DNA of 64,000 bases from JAPLSN01 sp964482955 (GCA_964482955.1 CAYZZW010000009.1:1-64000), one strand, 5' to 3'. Counted from the first letter of the stretch, positions 9,645 through 17,954 are shown. Program-made: numbers and translations. The notes: generated from the sequence alone by a model not told the origin.

Positions 9645-10061
9645 TCAGAGACGGCGGAGCAGTTGCCAGGCGGTGGCCGCGTCTTCGCGGACGAGGCGGA
9701 GGATGATCGGGCCGGAGTCTTCTTCGCGCTCCCACCAGGCGTCGCGGAGGAACCATTCGAGGTAGTCGGCGAGTTCGGAGAAGTCGGCCCGGCGGGCTTG
9801 CGAAAAGAGCCACTCGCCCGAGTCGACGCGGATGTCGCCTTGGTCCGCGGCGGCGGCCTTGCGCGCGGCGAAGGCGGGCGGGGGCAGGGGGCGGACGACG
9901 GTCGGGCCGTCGTCGGCGGGGCGGATGACGGCGGCGGGATCGAAGGAGAAGATCGCCTCGTCCGCTCCGAGCGTTTCGTAAAAGGCGTCGGTCGGTTCGG
10001 GGACGACGGAGAGGCGTTCGAAGGCGAGCGGGGCGCGGAGCGTCAGGCGGTGGAGCTGCAT
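9645..10061 (-). CDS. Hypothetical protein, 138 residues
   Basis: A small soluble acidic protein not recognised as any family. It has no signal peptide or membrane segment; the C-terminal half is rich in aromatic and acidic residues (YLEWFLRDAWWERE). The ATG at 10061 is preferred over upstream in-frame codons because TACACT lies 7 nt before it (10074-10069), the same near-leaderless arrangement seen for its neighbours, and the in-frame upstream residues are low-complexity Arg/Pro. It lies 48 bp upstream of dnaE on the same strand, but dnaE has its own -10-like site. Confidence 0.65.
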   Translation of the reverse strand: MQLHRLTLRAPLAFERLSVVPEPTDAFYETLGADEAIFSFDPAAVIRPADDGPTVVRPLPPPAFAARKAAAADQGDIRVDSGEWLFSQARRADFSELADYLEWFLRDAWWEREEDSGPIILRLVREDAATAWQLLRRL

Positions 10062-10250
10062 GGGCGCGAGTGTAGCCGGAAGCGCGGGATCGCCGGAAGA
10101 CCCCGCGGCGCGGCGCGGAGGAGGGACGCGCGTCGGAACCCGCGTCGGAACCCGCGGGGACACGGCGAAGGCTCGGGAAGGCTCCGCGCGGCCGCGGTTC
10201 CGGCTGCTTGGATTCCGGGCGGCGAGCGTGGTATCGTGGTGCTCACGATC

Positions 10251-12137
10251 ATGCTGGAAGCGATTCGGTCACCCGACGACATCAAGAAGCTCACCGTCAG
10301 GCAGCTCTACGCGCTCGCGTCGGAGTTGCGCAGGCGCATCGTGGACGTGGTGTCGCGGAACGGCGGCCACCTGGCCTCGAACCTCGGGGTGGTCGAGCTG
10401 ACGCTCGCGCTCCACCGCGTGCTCGAAACGCCGCGCGACGCCATCGTGTGGGACGTGGGGCACCAGTGCTACGCGCACAAGCTCGTCACGGGGCGCCAGG
10501 CCGAGTTCGGCACGATACGCCTGAATGGCGGCATCTCGGGCTTCCCGAAGCCGTCGGAGAGCCCGCACGATGCCTTCGTCACGGGCCACGCGTCCACGTC
10601 GATCTCCGCCGCCCTGGGGATCCTCGAGGCCAAGCGCGCGCGCGGCGAGCCGGGAAGGGCGGTGGCCGTCATCGGGGACGGATCGCTCACGGGCGGCATG
10701 GCCTTCGAGGCGCTGTCCCACGCCGGCCAGCTGGGGCTGCCCCTCGTCGTGGTGCTCAACGACAACAAGATGTCGATATCGCCCAACGTGGGCGCCCTGT
10801 CGCGCCACCTGTCGCGCCTGACGGCGAGCGTGCCCTACCAGACCGTGCGGCGGCACATCGACGCGATCATCGCCGCGCTGCCCGTGGGACGGAGCCAGCT
10901 CCAGCGCTTCGCGTACGCCTTCAAGCGCGCGCTCAAGGGCCTCTTCTTCCGCGAAAACCTCTTTTCCGACCTCGGCTTCGAGTACGTGGGACCCATCGAC
11001 GGACACAACATCAACGTGATGACCGGCGTGCTCCGCGAAGCCCTCCTTATTGACAAGCCCGTCGTGATCCACGTGGTCACGAAGAAAGGGAAGGGGCACG
11101 ACCTCGCCGAGGAGGATCCGACCCGGTATCACGGCGTGACGCCGCTCGCCGTGACGGACGGCAAGGTGGCCGCCAAGAAGCCGAACACCTTCACCGAAGC
11201 CTTTTCCGACGCGATGATGCGGGCGGGCGAGCGCGATTCCGGCGTGGTGGCGGTGACCGCGGCCATGGCGCGCGGCACGGGACTCGCCGCGTTCCAGGCG
11301 AAGTGGCCGAAGCGCTGTTTCGACGTGGGCATCGCGGAGGAGCACGCCGTCACCTTCGCCGCCGGCATGGCCGCCGGGGGATTGAAGCCCGTCGTGGCGA
11401 TCTACTCGACCTTCATGCAGCGCGCGGTGGACCAGGTGTTCCACGACGCGTGCCTGCAAAACCTGCCCGTCGTCTTCGCGCTCGACCGCGCGGGCGCCGT
11501 GCCCGACGACGGCGAAACCCACCAGGGCGCGTACGACGTGACGCTGTACCGCGCCTTGCCGAACCTGGCCCTGCTCGCGCCTTCGAGCGCCGCGGAACTG
11601 GACGCCGCCCTCTCGTGGGCGCTGGCGTCCGGCGCGCCGGCGATGATCCGCTACCCGAAGGCGTCGTGCCCGCCGGAGCGCGACGCCTATCGCGCGCCCT
11701 TCGAAACCGGGCGCGGCGTCTTCCTCGAGCGTTCGCGCGCCGACTGCCTGGTCGTGGCGTACGGCGGATTGTCGGAAGCGGCGCGCGAAGCCGCGCTCAC
11801 GGCATCGAAACGCGGGCTGCCGGCCGACTGCCTGCTCCTCCGCTTCCTGAAACCCGTCGACGAGCGCTGGTTCCTCGACGCGACGGCGGGGTACCGCGCG
11901 GTGCTCTTCCTCGAAGAAGGCGTCGTGTCGGGAGGCGTCGGGGAACACCTGGCGCGGCTCCTCCTCGGCGCGCGGCCGACGCTCCGCGTCGACATCGCCG
12001 GTTTGCCCGAACTGCCCGAAGGCCAGGCGACGCGCGAAGAGATCCTCGACGCGGCGGGTCTGTCTCCCGACGGCATCGCCGGGCGACTCTTCGCCCTGGC
12101 CGGTCTCCCGAAGGTTCCCGCCGCCACGCTCGACTGA
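10251..12137 (+). CDS. dxs: 1-deoxy-D-xylulose-5-phosphate synthase
   Basis: Condenses pyruvate and glyceraldehyde 3-phosphate to 1-deoxy-D-xylulose 5-phosphate with thiamine diphosphate, the first step of the methylerythritol phosphate route to isoprenoids. 628 residues, the normal length. Signature parts: WDVGHQCYAHKLVTGR near the N-terminus, the thiamine-diphosphate site GDGSLTGGMAFEAL...LNDNKMSIS, the catalytic Glu in DVGIAEEHAVTFAAGMA, and the transketolase C-terminal domain. The start region has no Shine-Dalgarno; in-frame GTG codons at 10236 and 10239 are possible alternatives, and a TCGTG/CACGA stem covers 10234-10248. No other isoprenoid genes adjoin. Confidence 0.96.
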   Translation: MLEAIRSPDDIKKLTVRQLYALASELRRRIVDVVSRNGGHLASNLGVVELTLALHRVLETPRDAIVWDVGHQCYAHKLVTGRQAEFGTIRLNGGISGFPKPSESPHDAFVTGHASTSISAALGILEAKRARGEPGRAVAVIGDGSLTGGMAFEALSHAGQLGLPLVVVLNDNKMSISPNVGALSRHLSRLTASVPYQTVRRHIDAIIAALPVGRSQLQRFAYAFKRALKGLFFRENLFSDLGFEYVGPIDGHNINVMTGVLREALLIDKPVVIHVVTKKGKGHDLAEEDPTRYHGVTPLAVTDGKVAAKKPNTFTEAFSDAMMRAGERDSGVVAVTAAMARGTGLAAFQAKWPKRCFDVGIAEEHAVTFAAGMAAGGLKPVVAIYSTFMQRAVDQVFHDACLQNLPVVFALDRAGAVPDDGETHQGAYDVTLYRALPNLALLAPSSAAELDAALSWALASGAPAMIRYPKASCPPERDAYRAPFETGRGVFLERSRADCLVVAYGGLSEAAREAALTASKRGLPADCLLLRFLKPVDERWFLDATAGYRAVLFLEEGVVSGGVGEHLARLLLGARPTLRVDIAGLPELPEGQATREEILDAAGLSPDGIAGRLFALAGLPKVPAATLD

Positions 12138-12435
12138 CGGGCAGATTTTGCCCGCGCCCGGGAAAAAAGTACCCGCAACAACCGGTAAATCCCGGGTTTC
12201 AAACGCGTTTTGCGCCAGCGGGCGAAGCGTAAAGCCCGGAACGCAAGCGGCTTCCGGCCGCTTGCGCGAGGACTTGGAGCGGAGCACGCGACCGCCGCGG
12301 AGCACCGCAGGTGATACCGCGGCGGGGGCGCCCATATGAAATCTTCCATAATAGAAACGTTCTCGAAGGTAAAACCGTGAATCGGTTGCGGGAAAACCGC
12401 TCGTCCATCCATTAGGGTTATGTGCTGATTGATGG
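12138..12435. other. Non-coding stretch with two strong hairpins
   Basis: About 300 bp after dxs with no convincing gene. It holds a perfect 10-bp stem with a TTCCG loop (12242-12266) and a perfect 9-bp stem CCGCCGCGG/CCGCGGCGG (12292-12300 with 12317-12325) whose loop contains an inner CACC/GGTG stem. A small GGGCA/TGCCC hairpin follows the dxs stop. None has a T-run, so these are not classical terminators. Composition becomes AT-richer towards 12340-12420. Confidence 0.6.
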
Positions 12436-12452
12436 CTGTCCCCCGGGGACAG
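12436..12452. promoter_or_regulatory. Perfect 8-bp inverted repeat abutting a sigma-54 promoter
   Basis: CTGTCCCC-C-GGGGACAG, a perfect palindrome with a one-base centre, ends 8 bp before the TTGG of the sigma-54 element. Its position is too close for a typical enhancer and suggests an operator or a second regulator's site. The bound protein is unknown. Confidence 0.5.
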
Positions 12453-12460
12453 ACCTGGAG

Positions 12461-12478
12461 TTGGCATAGAAATTGCTA
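12461..12478 (+). promoter_or_regulatory. Sigma-54 (RpoN) -24/-12 promoter
   Basis: TTGGCATAGAAATTGCTA matches the sigma-54 consensus TGGCAC-N5-TTGC closely: GG at 12463-12464 and GC at 12475-12476 are separated by exactly 10 bases. It lies 33 bp before the start of the iron-sulfur membrane protein gene and is followed by an AT-rich stretch, so it would transcribe that gene with a short leader. Confidence 0.78.
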
Positions 12479-12510
12479 TATATTGAACAGACTATATTCA
12501 AGGAGTACCT

Positions 12511-13680
12511 ATGGCGAACCCGCAGCTCGCGTCCGGAAAACGCGCCAAGATCGTCCGCCTCGTCGTCCTGTCGGCCGTGCTCGTCCTCACGACGGCGCTC
12601 GGCCTCCTCCACCAGTACGCCGCCGTGAAACCGGCCGGCGTCGACGCCTTTTGCCCCTTCGGCGGGCTCGAGTCGCTCGTGTCCGTCGTCATGACGGGGA
12701 CGGTGATGAAGAAGATCGCCTGGTCGAGCTTCGTCGTCCTGGCCGCGGTGCTGGTGGCGGCGGTGCTGTTCAGGCGGACCTTCTGCGGCACCCTCTGCCC
12801 GCTCGGCACGCTGCAGGAGCTGTCGGGGAAACTCGGGCGGAAGCTGCTCGGGAAGCGGCTCGACGTGCCGGCGAAGGTCGACAAGCCGGCGCGCTGGCTC
12901 AAGTACGTCGCGCTGGCCGTGTTCATCGCCCTCACGTGGACGCTCGGGGAATTGGCGATGCGTCCGTACGATCCGTGGGTGGCGTTCAACCACCTCTCGT
13001 CCGCGGAGCTCTTCACCGAACTGTGGATCGGGCTCGTCGTGCTCGTCGTCGGGCTGGTCGGGTCGTTCTTCGTGGACCGGTTCTTCTGCAAGTACCTTTG
13101 CCCGATGGGCGCCTTCCTCGGGCTCCTGTCGAAGCTCGGGCTGTTCAAGGTGAAGCGCGTGGCTCAGGCGTGCGTGAACTGCGGCGCGTGCGACAAGGCG
13201 TGTCCCGCGAACATCGCGGTGTCGAAGGGAGAGGTCGTGACGTCGGCCGAGTGCATCGACTGCGACGCGTGCGTGAACGCGTGTCCCGCCGCGGGGGCGC
13301 TCGTCATCGAGGGGCCGGGGAAGAAGCGGATCACGCCGATCGTCCGCATCGTCGCGACCGTGGCGATCTTCGCGCTCGTCGTCGGCGTGGCGACGCTGGC
13401 CGGCGCCTTCAACTGGTACCAGTCCGACATCGCCAAGACGGTCGCGGCGAAGGAAGCCGGCCAGGCGGTGGCGCCGATCGACCCGGAGGCCATCAAGGGT
13501 TCGACGACCTGGGACCAGCTCGTCGCGGCCACGGGCATTCCCAAGGAAGCGTTCATGGAACGCTTCGGCATTCCCGCGGACGAGTTCGACAAGCAGATCA
13601 AGGAAGCCGCGCACGCGGAGGGTTCGACCTTCGCGGTGGACGACGTGCGCGCCTTCGTCGCGGAGCGCCTGAAACCGTAG
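12511..13680 (+). CDS. NapH/YccM-like polyferredoxin membrane protein
   Basis: A 389-residue inner-membrane electron-transfer protein. It has about five to six hydrophobic helices, the membrane-face motifs CGTLCPLG and CKYLCPMG characteristic of the NapH/NosR/RdxA group, and two 4Fe-4S ferredoxin clusters (CVNCGACDKACP and CIDCDACVNACP, residues about 220-265). The C-terminal 90 residues lie after a last helix and contain a repeated FMERFGIPADEF-like segment seen in related proteins from anaerobes. A strong AAGGAG site precedes the ATG. It has its own sigma-54 promoter and terminator, so it is a single-gene unit; the redox partner is not encoded nearby. Confidence 0.86.
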   Translation: MANPQLASGKRAKIVRLVVLSAVLVLTTALGLLHQYAAVKPAGVDAFCPFGGLESLVSVVMTGTVMKKIAWSSFVVLAAVLVAAVLFRRTFCGTLCPLGTLQELSGKLGRKLLGKRLDVPAKVDKPARWLKYVALAVFIALTWTLGELAMRPYDPWVAFNHLSSAELFTELWIGLVVLVVGLVGSFFVDRFFCKYLCPMGAFLGLLSKLGLFKVKRVAQACVNCGACDKACPANIAVSKGEVVTSAECIDCDACVNACPAAGALVIEGPGKKRITPIVRIVATVAIFALVVGVATLAGAFNWYQSDIAKTVAAKEAGQAVAPIDPEAIKGSTTWDQLVAATGIPKEAFMERFGIPADEFDKQIKEAAHAEGSTFAVDDVRAFVAERLKP

Positions 13681-13720
13681 CGGCGCGGGTCGGGATACGG
13701 ATTTTCGGGACGATCGATAC

Positions 13721-13758
13721 GGGCGCCGCGCGGGAGAACGCGCGGCGCCCGTTTTTTT
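13721..13758 (+). terminator. Rho-independent terminator of the iron-sulfur protein gene
   Basis: Perfect 12-bp stem GGGCGCCGCGCG/CGCGCGGCGCCC with a GGAGAA loop, followed by GTTTTTTT. Located 41 bp after the stop codon. Confidence 0.92.
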
Positions 13759-13814
13759 GGATCGCATGACGCGGCTCGGTGGCCAAAACCGGCGGCGCGT
13801 TGTATGATGTCGCC

Positions 13815-14381
13815 ATGACCCGCAAGGAACTCGAAGGCCTCGTCGATTTCATCCTCAACCGCGCCGACGACGCCGAGTTCGAAGTGGTGCTCAAGGCGTG
13901 CGAACGCCGTCAGAAGGACCGCCACGTGTACGCGGGCCTGGGCGGGAAGAATCCGCAAGCCGCCGCGAAGGGAATGGCGAAGGCCATCGAGTCGCAGATG
14001 GGTTCCACGCTGGACGGACTGCGCGGACAGGTGCGCGATTTCGTCGCGGACATCATCCGGAAGAACGCGCCGGAACTGGACGACGCGCAGATCGACGAGC
14101 TCCTCGCGCACTACGCGCCGGATCCGTCCGAGCGGAAGAAGCCCGAGTCGCGGCTGCCGCCGGACGCCGTCGTCGGCATGACGCGGGACTTCGTCGAGTA
14201 CGCGGAAGGGCGCATGGCTCCTTCGCGCCAGCAGGAGCTCTGGGAACAGATGCCGCGCTGGCAGGACAATTACTGGAACGCGATGCCCGGCGAGGTGCGC
14301 GCCTTCGTGAAGGCGTACCTCGAGGGGCGCATCGACCTCGAGACGATGTGGCGCGCGGTGGCGAGCGTGCTCGGGGTGTGA
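13815..14381 (+). CDS. Hypothetical helical protein, 188 residues
   Basis: A charged, mostly helical cytoplasmic protein that I cannot assign. The first part (MTRKELEGLVDFILNRADD) and the C-terminal part (MPRWQDNYWNAMPGEVRAFVKAYLEG) are the most distinctive pieces. No membrane segment, signal or catalytic motif. TATGAT lies 6 nt before the ATG (13803-13808) with no Shine-Dalgarno between, so the ATG at 13815 rather than an upstream in-frame GTG at 13779 is taken as start. It lies between the terminator and the chemotaxis receptor gene; whether they are cotranscribed is unclear. Confidence 0.7.
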   Translation: MTRKELEGLVDFILNRADDAEFEVVLKACERRQKDRHVYAGLGGKNPQAAAKGMAKAIESQMGSTLDGLRGQVRDFVADIIRKNAPELDDAQIDELLAHYAPDPSERKKPESRLPPDAVVGMTRDFVEYAEGRMAPSRQQELWEQMPRWQDNYWNAMPGEVRAFVKAYLEGRIDLETMWRAVASVLGV

Positions 14382-14447
14382 ACGGCCGGCGGCGCGCGGG
14401 CGTCGCGGCGCGAAGGTCTTCAGGCAGGGAAGCGAACGGGGGGTATC

Positions 14448-16565
14448 ATGGTCATTTCGAAGGGAAAGCGGCGGCTCGGGATACGGGTGAAAATACTCGC
14501 GCTGTGTCTCGTGCCCGCCTTGCTCCTGTCGTTCCTGTCGCTCGGCGTGGCGCGGTACTTCACGGGCATCCAGACGTCGATGATCGAGGCGGCGGCGTCG
14601 AAGCAGGTGGCGCAGCTGGCCGCCCAGCTGGCGGAAACCATCGTGCGCTACACGGAGGCCGTCTCCATCGCGGCTGCTTCGGACGAAGCCCGCTCGGGCG
14701 ACCAGGAACGCGCGGTGGCGTACCTGTCGAAACTCGAGGAAGGGTTCTTCCCGCTGGCCGACACGCTGTTCCACGTCGACGCGAACGGCACGCTCCTCTC
14801 GACGAAGGGCGCGAAGCTCGACGTATCCGAGCGCGAATACTTCGTCCAGGCGATGAAGACGGGCAAGACCGTCGTGTCGGACGCCATCGTCTCGAAGGCG
14901 ACGAACGCGGTCGTCTTCGTGATCGCCGTGCCGGTGATCGGACGCGACGGCTCGCCGGTCGGCGTCGTCGCCGAATCGATCCGCATGACGGAGATCGCCG
15001 CGACCATCAACCGGGAAAAATTCGGGAAGACGGGCTACGCGTACATGCTCGACGCCGCCGGGCTCGTCGTGGCGTATCCCGACGCCGACTTCATCCTCAA
15101 GCTGAACCTGGGCGACCCGGAGAGCTACCGCGCCACCCTGAACGTCGAGGAGGATCCGCGCCTCGTGGCGATGACGAAGCGGATGGTCGCGGGCGAGTCG
15201 GGGTACGGGTACTATCGGCACGGCGGCCGCGAGAAGCTGGCGGCCTTCGCGCCGGTGGCCGGCTCGCCGTGGTTCGTGGCCGTGTCCGGCTACCGTTCGG
15301 AGATCTTCTCCGACGTGGATAAAGTGAACGGGATCGCCTACGCCGTCATCGGAGCGGTGTTTCTGATCGTCATCGTCGCCGTGTCGCTCACGTCGCGGCG
15401 GATCCTCAAGGGCGTGTACGCGCTCTCCGGCAAGGCCGAGGAGCTGGCCGCGGGCGAATCTGACCTGACGCGCGTCATGGCCGTCGATTCGCGCGACGAG
15501 ATCGGCTCGCTCGCGACGCACTTCAACGCCTTCATCAAGCGGCTCCGCGACAAGATGGTCGTGGTGAAGGGGGCGGGAGAGGCCTGCGCCGGCATCGGCG
15601 ACGACCTGGCGCTCAAGAGCGAGTCGCTGTCCGCGGCCAGCGAGGAAGTGGCGGCCAGCGCGGTCTCGATCAAGAGCCGCATGGAACGCCTCAACGCGGA
15701 GATGGAGACGGTGAAGCGCGACAGCGCGGCCGTCAAGGAATTCGCCGCCGAGCGCGTGTCGGGAGCCGTGACCTCGCTCGCCACGTCCGTGGAACAGCTG
15801 TCGGCCTTCACGGAAGAGATCGACGCCTCGCTCAGGCACATCGCCAAGTCGGTGCTGGAACAGAAGAACAAGTCGGACGAGCTGGCCGCCTCCGCGCGCG
15901 AGAGCCAGGACGAGATCGGCGCGGTGCGCGACTCGATGTCGGAGATCGGCCGCTCGACCGAGGCCATTTCGGAGGTCATCGCGACGATCCAGGCGATCGC
16001 CGGCAGCACGAGCCTCCTGGCGATGAACGCGGCCATCGAGGCCGCGCACGCCGGCGAGTCGGGCCGCGGCTTCTCGGTCGTCGCCGAGGAGATGCGCAAG
16101 CTCTCCGAGACGACTCAGGAGGAATCGCACGCCATCGGCAACCGCCTCGGGGACATCGCGGACCGCGTGCAGGGCGCCGCGGGCATGATCGACCGCCTGA
16201 ACGAGCGACTGCAGGCCATGCTCGCCGAGACCGGCGAGACGTCGAACCGCATGCAGGAGATCGCCGACGGCGTGGGCGACGTGACCGGGGGCTCGAGCGA
16301 GAGCGTCGAGACGCTCGGCGGCATCAACCGGACCACGCAGGAACTCCGCGATTCGTCGCGCGACGTCGCTTCCCGGCTGGACAGCGTGGCCTCGGCCCTC
16401 CTGCGCTCGAGCGACCTGACCACGGAGACGGCGCGCGGGTCCGAGGAAATGAGCGAGGCGATGCGCGAGATCGCGGGAGCCATTGCGGAGATCCACCGAC
16501 TGAGCGCGGAGAACAAGAAGAACGCGACGGTCCTCGTCGACGAGGTCCGCGGCTTCCGCACCTGA
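14448..16565 (+). CDS. Methyl-accepting chemotaxis protein with periplasmic dCache sensor
   Basis: A 705-residue chemoreceptor. One transmembrane helix near residues 12-32, a double-Cache sensor of about 250 residues (motifs SEREYFVQAMKTGKTVVSD and KTGYAYMLDAAGLVVAYPD), a second helix near 285-305, a HAMP domain (ELAAGESDLTRVMAVDSRDEIG), then a long coiled-coil signalling domain with the conserved hairpin tip LLAMNAAIEAAHAGESGRGF. It relays ligand occupancy to CheA/CheW. The ligand is probably a small organic acid or amino acid by family, but cannot be specified. No CheR-docking pentapeptide at the C-terminus. A G-rich ribosome site precedes the ATG. No other che genes lie in the window. Confidence 0.95.
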   Translation: MVISKGKRRLGIRVKILALCLVPALLLSFLSLGVARYFTGIQTSMIEAAASKQVAQLAAQLAETIVRYTEAVSIAAASDEARSGDQERAVAYLSKLEEGFFPLADTLFHVDANGTLLSTKGAKLDVSEREYFVQAMKTGKTVVSDAIVSKATNAVVFVIAVPVIGRDGSPVGVVAESIRMTEIAATINREKFGKTGYAYMLDAAGLVVAYPDADFILKLNLGDPESYRATLNVEEDPRLVAMTKRMVAGESGYGYYRHGGREKLAAFAPVAGSPWFVAVSGYRSEIFSDVDKVNGIAYAVIGAVFLIVIVAVSLTSRRILKGVYALSGKAEELAAGESDLTRVMAVDSRDEIGSLATHFNAFIKRLRDKMVVVKGAGEACAGIGDDLALKSESLSAASEEVAASAVSIKSRMERLNAEMETVKRDSAAVKEFAAERVSGAVTSLATSVEQLSAFTEEIDASLRHIAKSVLEQKNKSDELAASARESQDEIGAVRDSMSEIGRSTEAISEVIATIQAIAGSTSLLAMNAAIEAAHAGESGRGFSVVAEEMRKLSETTQEESHAIGNRLGDIADRVQGAAGMIDRLNERLQAMLAETGETSNRMQEIADGVGDVTGGSSESVETLGGINRTTQELRDSSRDVASRLDSVASALLRSSDLTTETARGSEEMSEAMREIAGAIAEIHRLSAENKKNATVLVDEVRGFRT

Positions 16566-16568
16566 GCG

Positions 16569-16600
16569 CGGGAACGCGGGGGCGAGTCCCCGCGCTCCCG
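16569..16600. terminator. Hairpin between convergent receptor and asnA genes
   Basis: A 13-bp stem (16569-16581 with 16588-16600) with one mismatch and a GCGAGT loop lies between the two convergent stop codons. It has no T-run, so it may act as a 3'-end stabiliser or a weak bidirectional terminator. Confidence 0.45.
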
Positions 16601-16605
16601 GATCG

Positions 16606-17655
16606 CTACAGCAGTGCGACGCCTTCCGCCTCGAGGCGCTTCCGTTCCGAGGGCGGCCAGACGGCGGCCATGACCTCGCCGATGTGCCGCTTCCCGAGCA
16701 GGAACATGCACAGCCTCGAGATGCCGATGCCTCCGCCCATGGTCTGCGGAAGACCGCCCTCGAGCAGCGACGCGTGGAACGGCAGCTTCGCGCGTTCCAC
16801 GGCGCCGCGGAGCCCGAGCTGGCGTTCGAGCGTCCCGGGGTCCACGCGGATGCCCATCGACGAAAGCTCGAACGCCCTGCCGAGCCGTTCGTTCCAGACG
16901 AGGAGGTCGCCGTTGAGGCCGCGGCGCCGGTCGCCGTAACGGCCGCCCGTGGCGCTCGACCAGTCGTCGTAGTCGGGCGCCCGGCCGTCGTGGGGCTTCC
17001 CGTCGGACAGGGCGCCGCCGATGCCGACGAGGAACACCGTCCCGTGTTCGCGGCACGCGGCGTCCTCGCGTTCCTTCGGCGCGAGGACGGGCCAGCGGGC
17101 CGCGAGTTCGTCCGCGTGCAGGAAGGCGACCCGTTCCCGAAGGCGCGGGCGGGAGACGCGGACGCGCGATTCCAGGGCCCCGGCCGTCCGCAGGACGCAG
17201 TCCCAGATCGCCGTCGCCGCCCGTTCCAGCGTGCCGACGTTCCGGTCCGCCGGATCGATCACCGCCTCCCAATCCCACTGGTCCACGTGGATCGAATGGA
17301 TGTCGTCCGGGATTTCGTCGGGGCGGAGGGCGTTCATTTCCGTCCAGATTCCCTCGCCGGGCTTGAAGCCGCCGCGGGCGAGCCGCGCGCGCTTCCATTT
17401 CGCGAGGGATTGGGGTATCTCCGCCCCGACGCCGGGCGCCGAGCCGAGGGAGAAGGAGACCGGGCGCTCGGTCCCGTTCAAGTCGTCGTTGAGGCCGGTG
17501 CCGGCCTCGAGCGCGAGCGGCGACGCCGCCCACGAAAGCCCGAGGGCGCGGGCGAGCTCCTCGGGGAAAGCCGTCCTGATGAAACGCACCGCCGATTCCG
17601 CGTCTCGCGCGCGGCCGGCGATGTCCGTTGACATGGTGCGTGAAGGCGATTCCAT
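16606..17655 (-). CDS. asnA: Aspartate-ammonia ligase (AsnA-type asparagine synthetase)
   Basis: Makes asparagine from aspartate, ammonia and ATP. At 349 residues it is close to the usual 330. Family features include LEAGTGLNDDLNGTERPVSF, VDQWDWE, and the class-II-tRNA-synthetase-like motif 3 GGGIGISRLCMFLL near the C-terminus. The start at 17655 is chosen because GGGAG lies 6 nt upstream; in-frame codons further up belong to low-complexity leader DNA. The gene is monocistronic. Its 350-bp leader contains a consensus promoter, an Asn-rich leader peptide and a terminator/antiterminator pair, so it is almost certainly controlled by charged tRNA-Asn supply. Confidence 0.95.
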   Translation of the reverse strand: MESPSRTMSTDIAGRARDAESAVRFIRTAFPEELARALGLSWAASPLALEAGTGLNDDLNGTERPVSFSLGSAPGVGAEIPQSLAKWKRARLARGGFKPGEGIWTEMNALRPDEIPDDIHSIHVDQWDWEAVIDPADRNVGTLERAATAIWDCVLRTAGALESRVRVSRPRLRERVAFLHADELAARWPVLAPKEREDAACREHGTVFLVGIGGALSDGKPHDGRAPDYDDWSSATGGRYGDRRRGLNGDLLVWNERLGRAFELSSMGIRVDPGTLERQLGLRGAVERAKLPFHASLLEGGLPQTMGGGIGISRLCMFLLGKRHIGEVMAAVWPPSERKRLEAEGVALL

Positions 17656-17756
17656 GGTGCGCTCCCGTTCGTCCCGAATCCCGGTGCGCTTCCGCGCGCG
17701 GCGGGGATCGGGTTTCGTCGTGTGTTCGACCGGGGCGCGCCTCTCCCGAAGGCGCC

Positions 17757-17804
17757 GTAAAATGCGAAACGCCGCGGGAGGTCTTGAACCTGCGCCCGCG
17801 GCGT
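17757..17804 (-). terminator. Attenuator terminator of asnA (with overlapping antiterminator)
   Basis: On the minus strand a perfect 10-bp stem ACGCCGCGGG/CCCGCGGCGT (17804-17795 with 17778-17769), with an inner AGGT/ACCT pairing in the loop, is followed by TTTCGCATTTT. The 5' arm (17803-17794, CGCCGCGGGC) can instead pair over 10 bp with GCCCGTGGCG in the leader-peptide coding sequence (17848-17839), one pair being G-U. The two pairings exclude each other, the arrangement of an amino-acid attenuator. Confidence 0.85.
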
Positions 17805-17825
17805 GGACTTCTGATCGAGCGCGGC

Positions 17826-17915
17826 CTAAGCCGCGCGTCGCCACGGGCGCCGTCGATTGCCGTTCGAGGAATTCGAATTGACGCGGTTGATCCGCCGGAA
17901 TCGGAGCGTGCCCAT
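17826..17915 (-). CDS. Asn-rich leader peptide of the asnA attenuator
   Basis: A 29-codon ORF upstream of asnA. Between codons 10 and 20 it reads NRVNSNSSNGN: five Asn codons (10, 13, 15, 18, 20) in eleven. The stop TAG lies 21 nt before the terminator stem and within a GCGCGGC/GCCGCGC hairpin. The antiterminator segment covers codons 23-26, just beyond the Asn run. A ribosome stalled for lack of Asn-tRNA would leave that segment free to pair with the terminator arm; a ribosome reaching the stop would cover it. No Shine-Dalgarno; the -10 box is 10 nt upstream of the ATG, so translation is probably leaderless. Confidence 0.87.
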   Translation of the reverse strand: MGTLRFRRINRVNSNSSNGNRRRPWRRAA

Positions 17916-17925
17916 GGTCGGTTCG

Positions 17926-17954
17926 AAGGTAGCGCGGCGCCCGGGGCGTGTCAA
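17926..17954 (-). promoter_or_regulatory. Promoter of the asnA leader
   Basis: On the minus strand a perfect -35 TTGACA (17954-17949) is separated by 17 bp from TACCTT (17931-17926). Transcription would begin within a few bases of the leader-peptide ATG at 17915. Confidence 0.75.

Noticed and set aside
10129..10152. 12-bp direct repeat (CGCGTCGGAACC twice) before dxs
   Set aside because: Simple two-copy slippage; no palindrome or conserved placement to suggest a binding site.
6147..10250. Very long upstream extension of the dxs reading frame
   Set aside because: It runs antisense through dnaE; dxs begins with its conserved N-terminus at 10251.
17781..17800. tRNA-like T-arm sequence GGTTCAAGACC on the minus strand
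   Set aside because: No acceptor, D or anticodon arms can be built around it; it is the loop of the asnA attenuator terminator.
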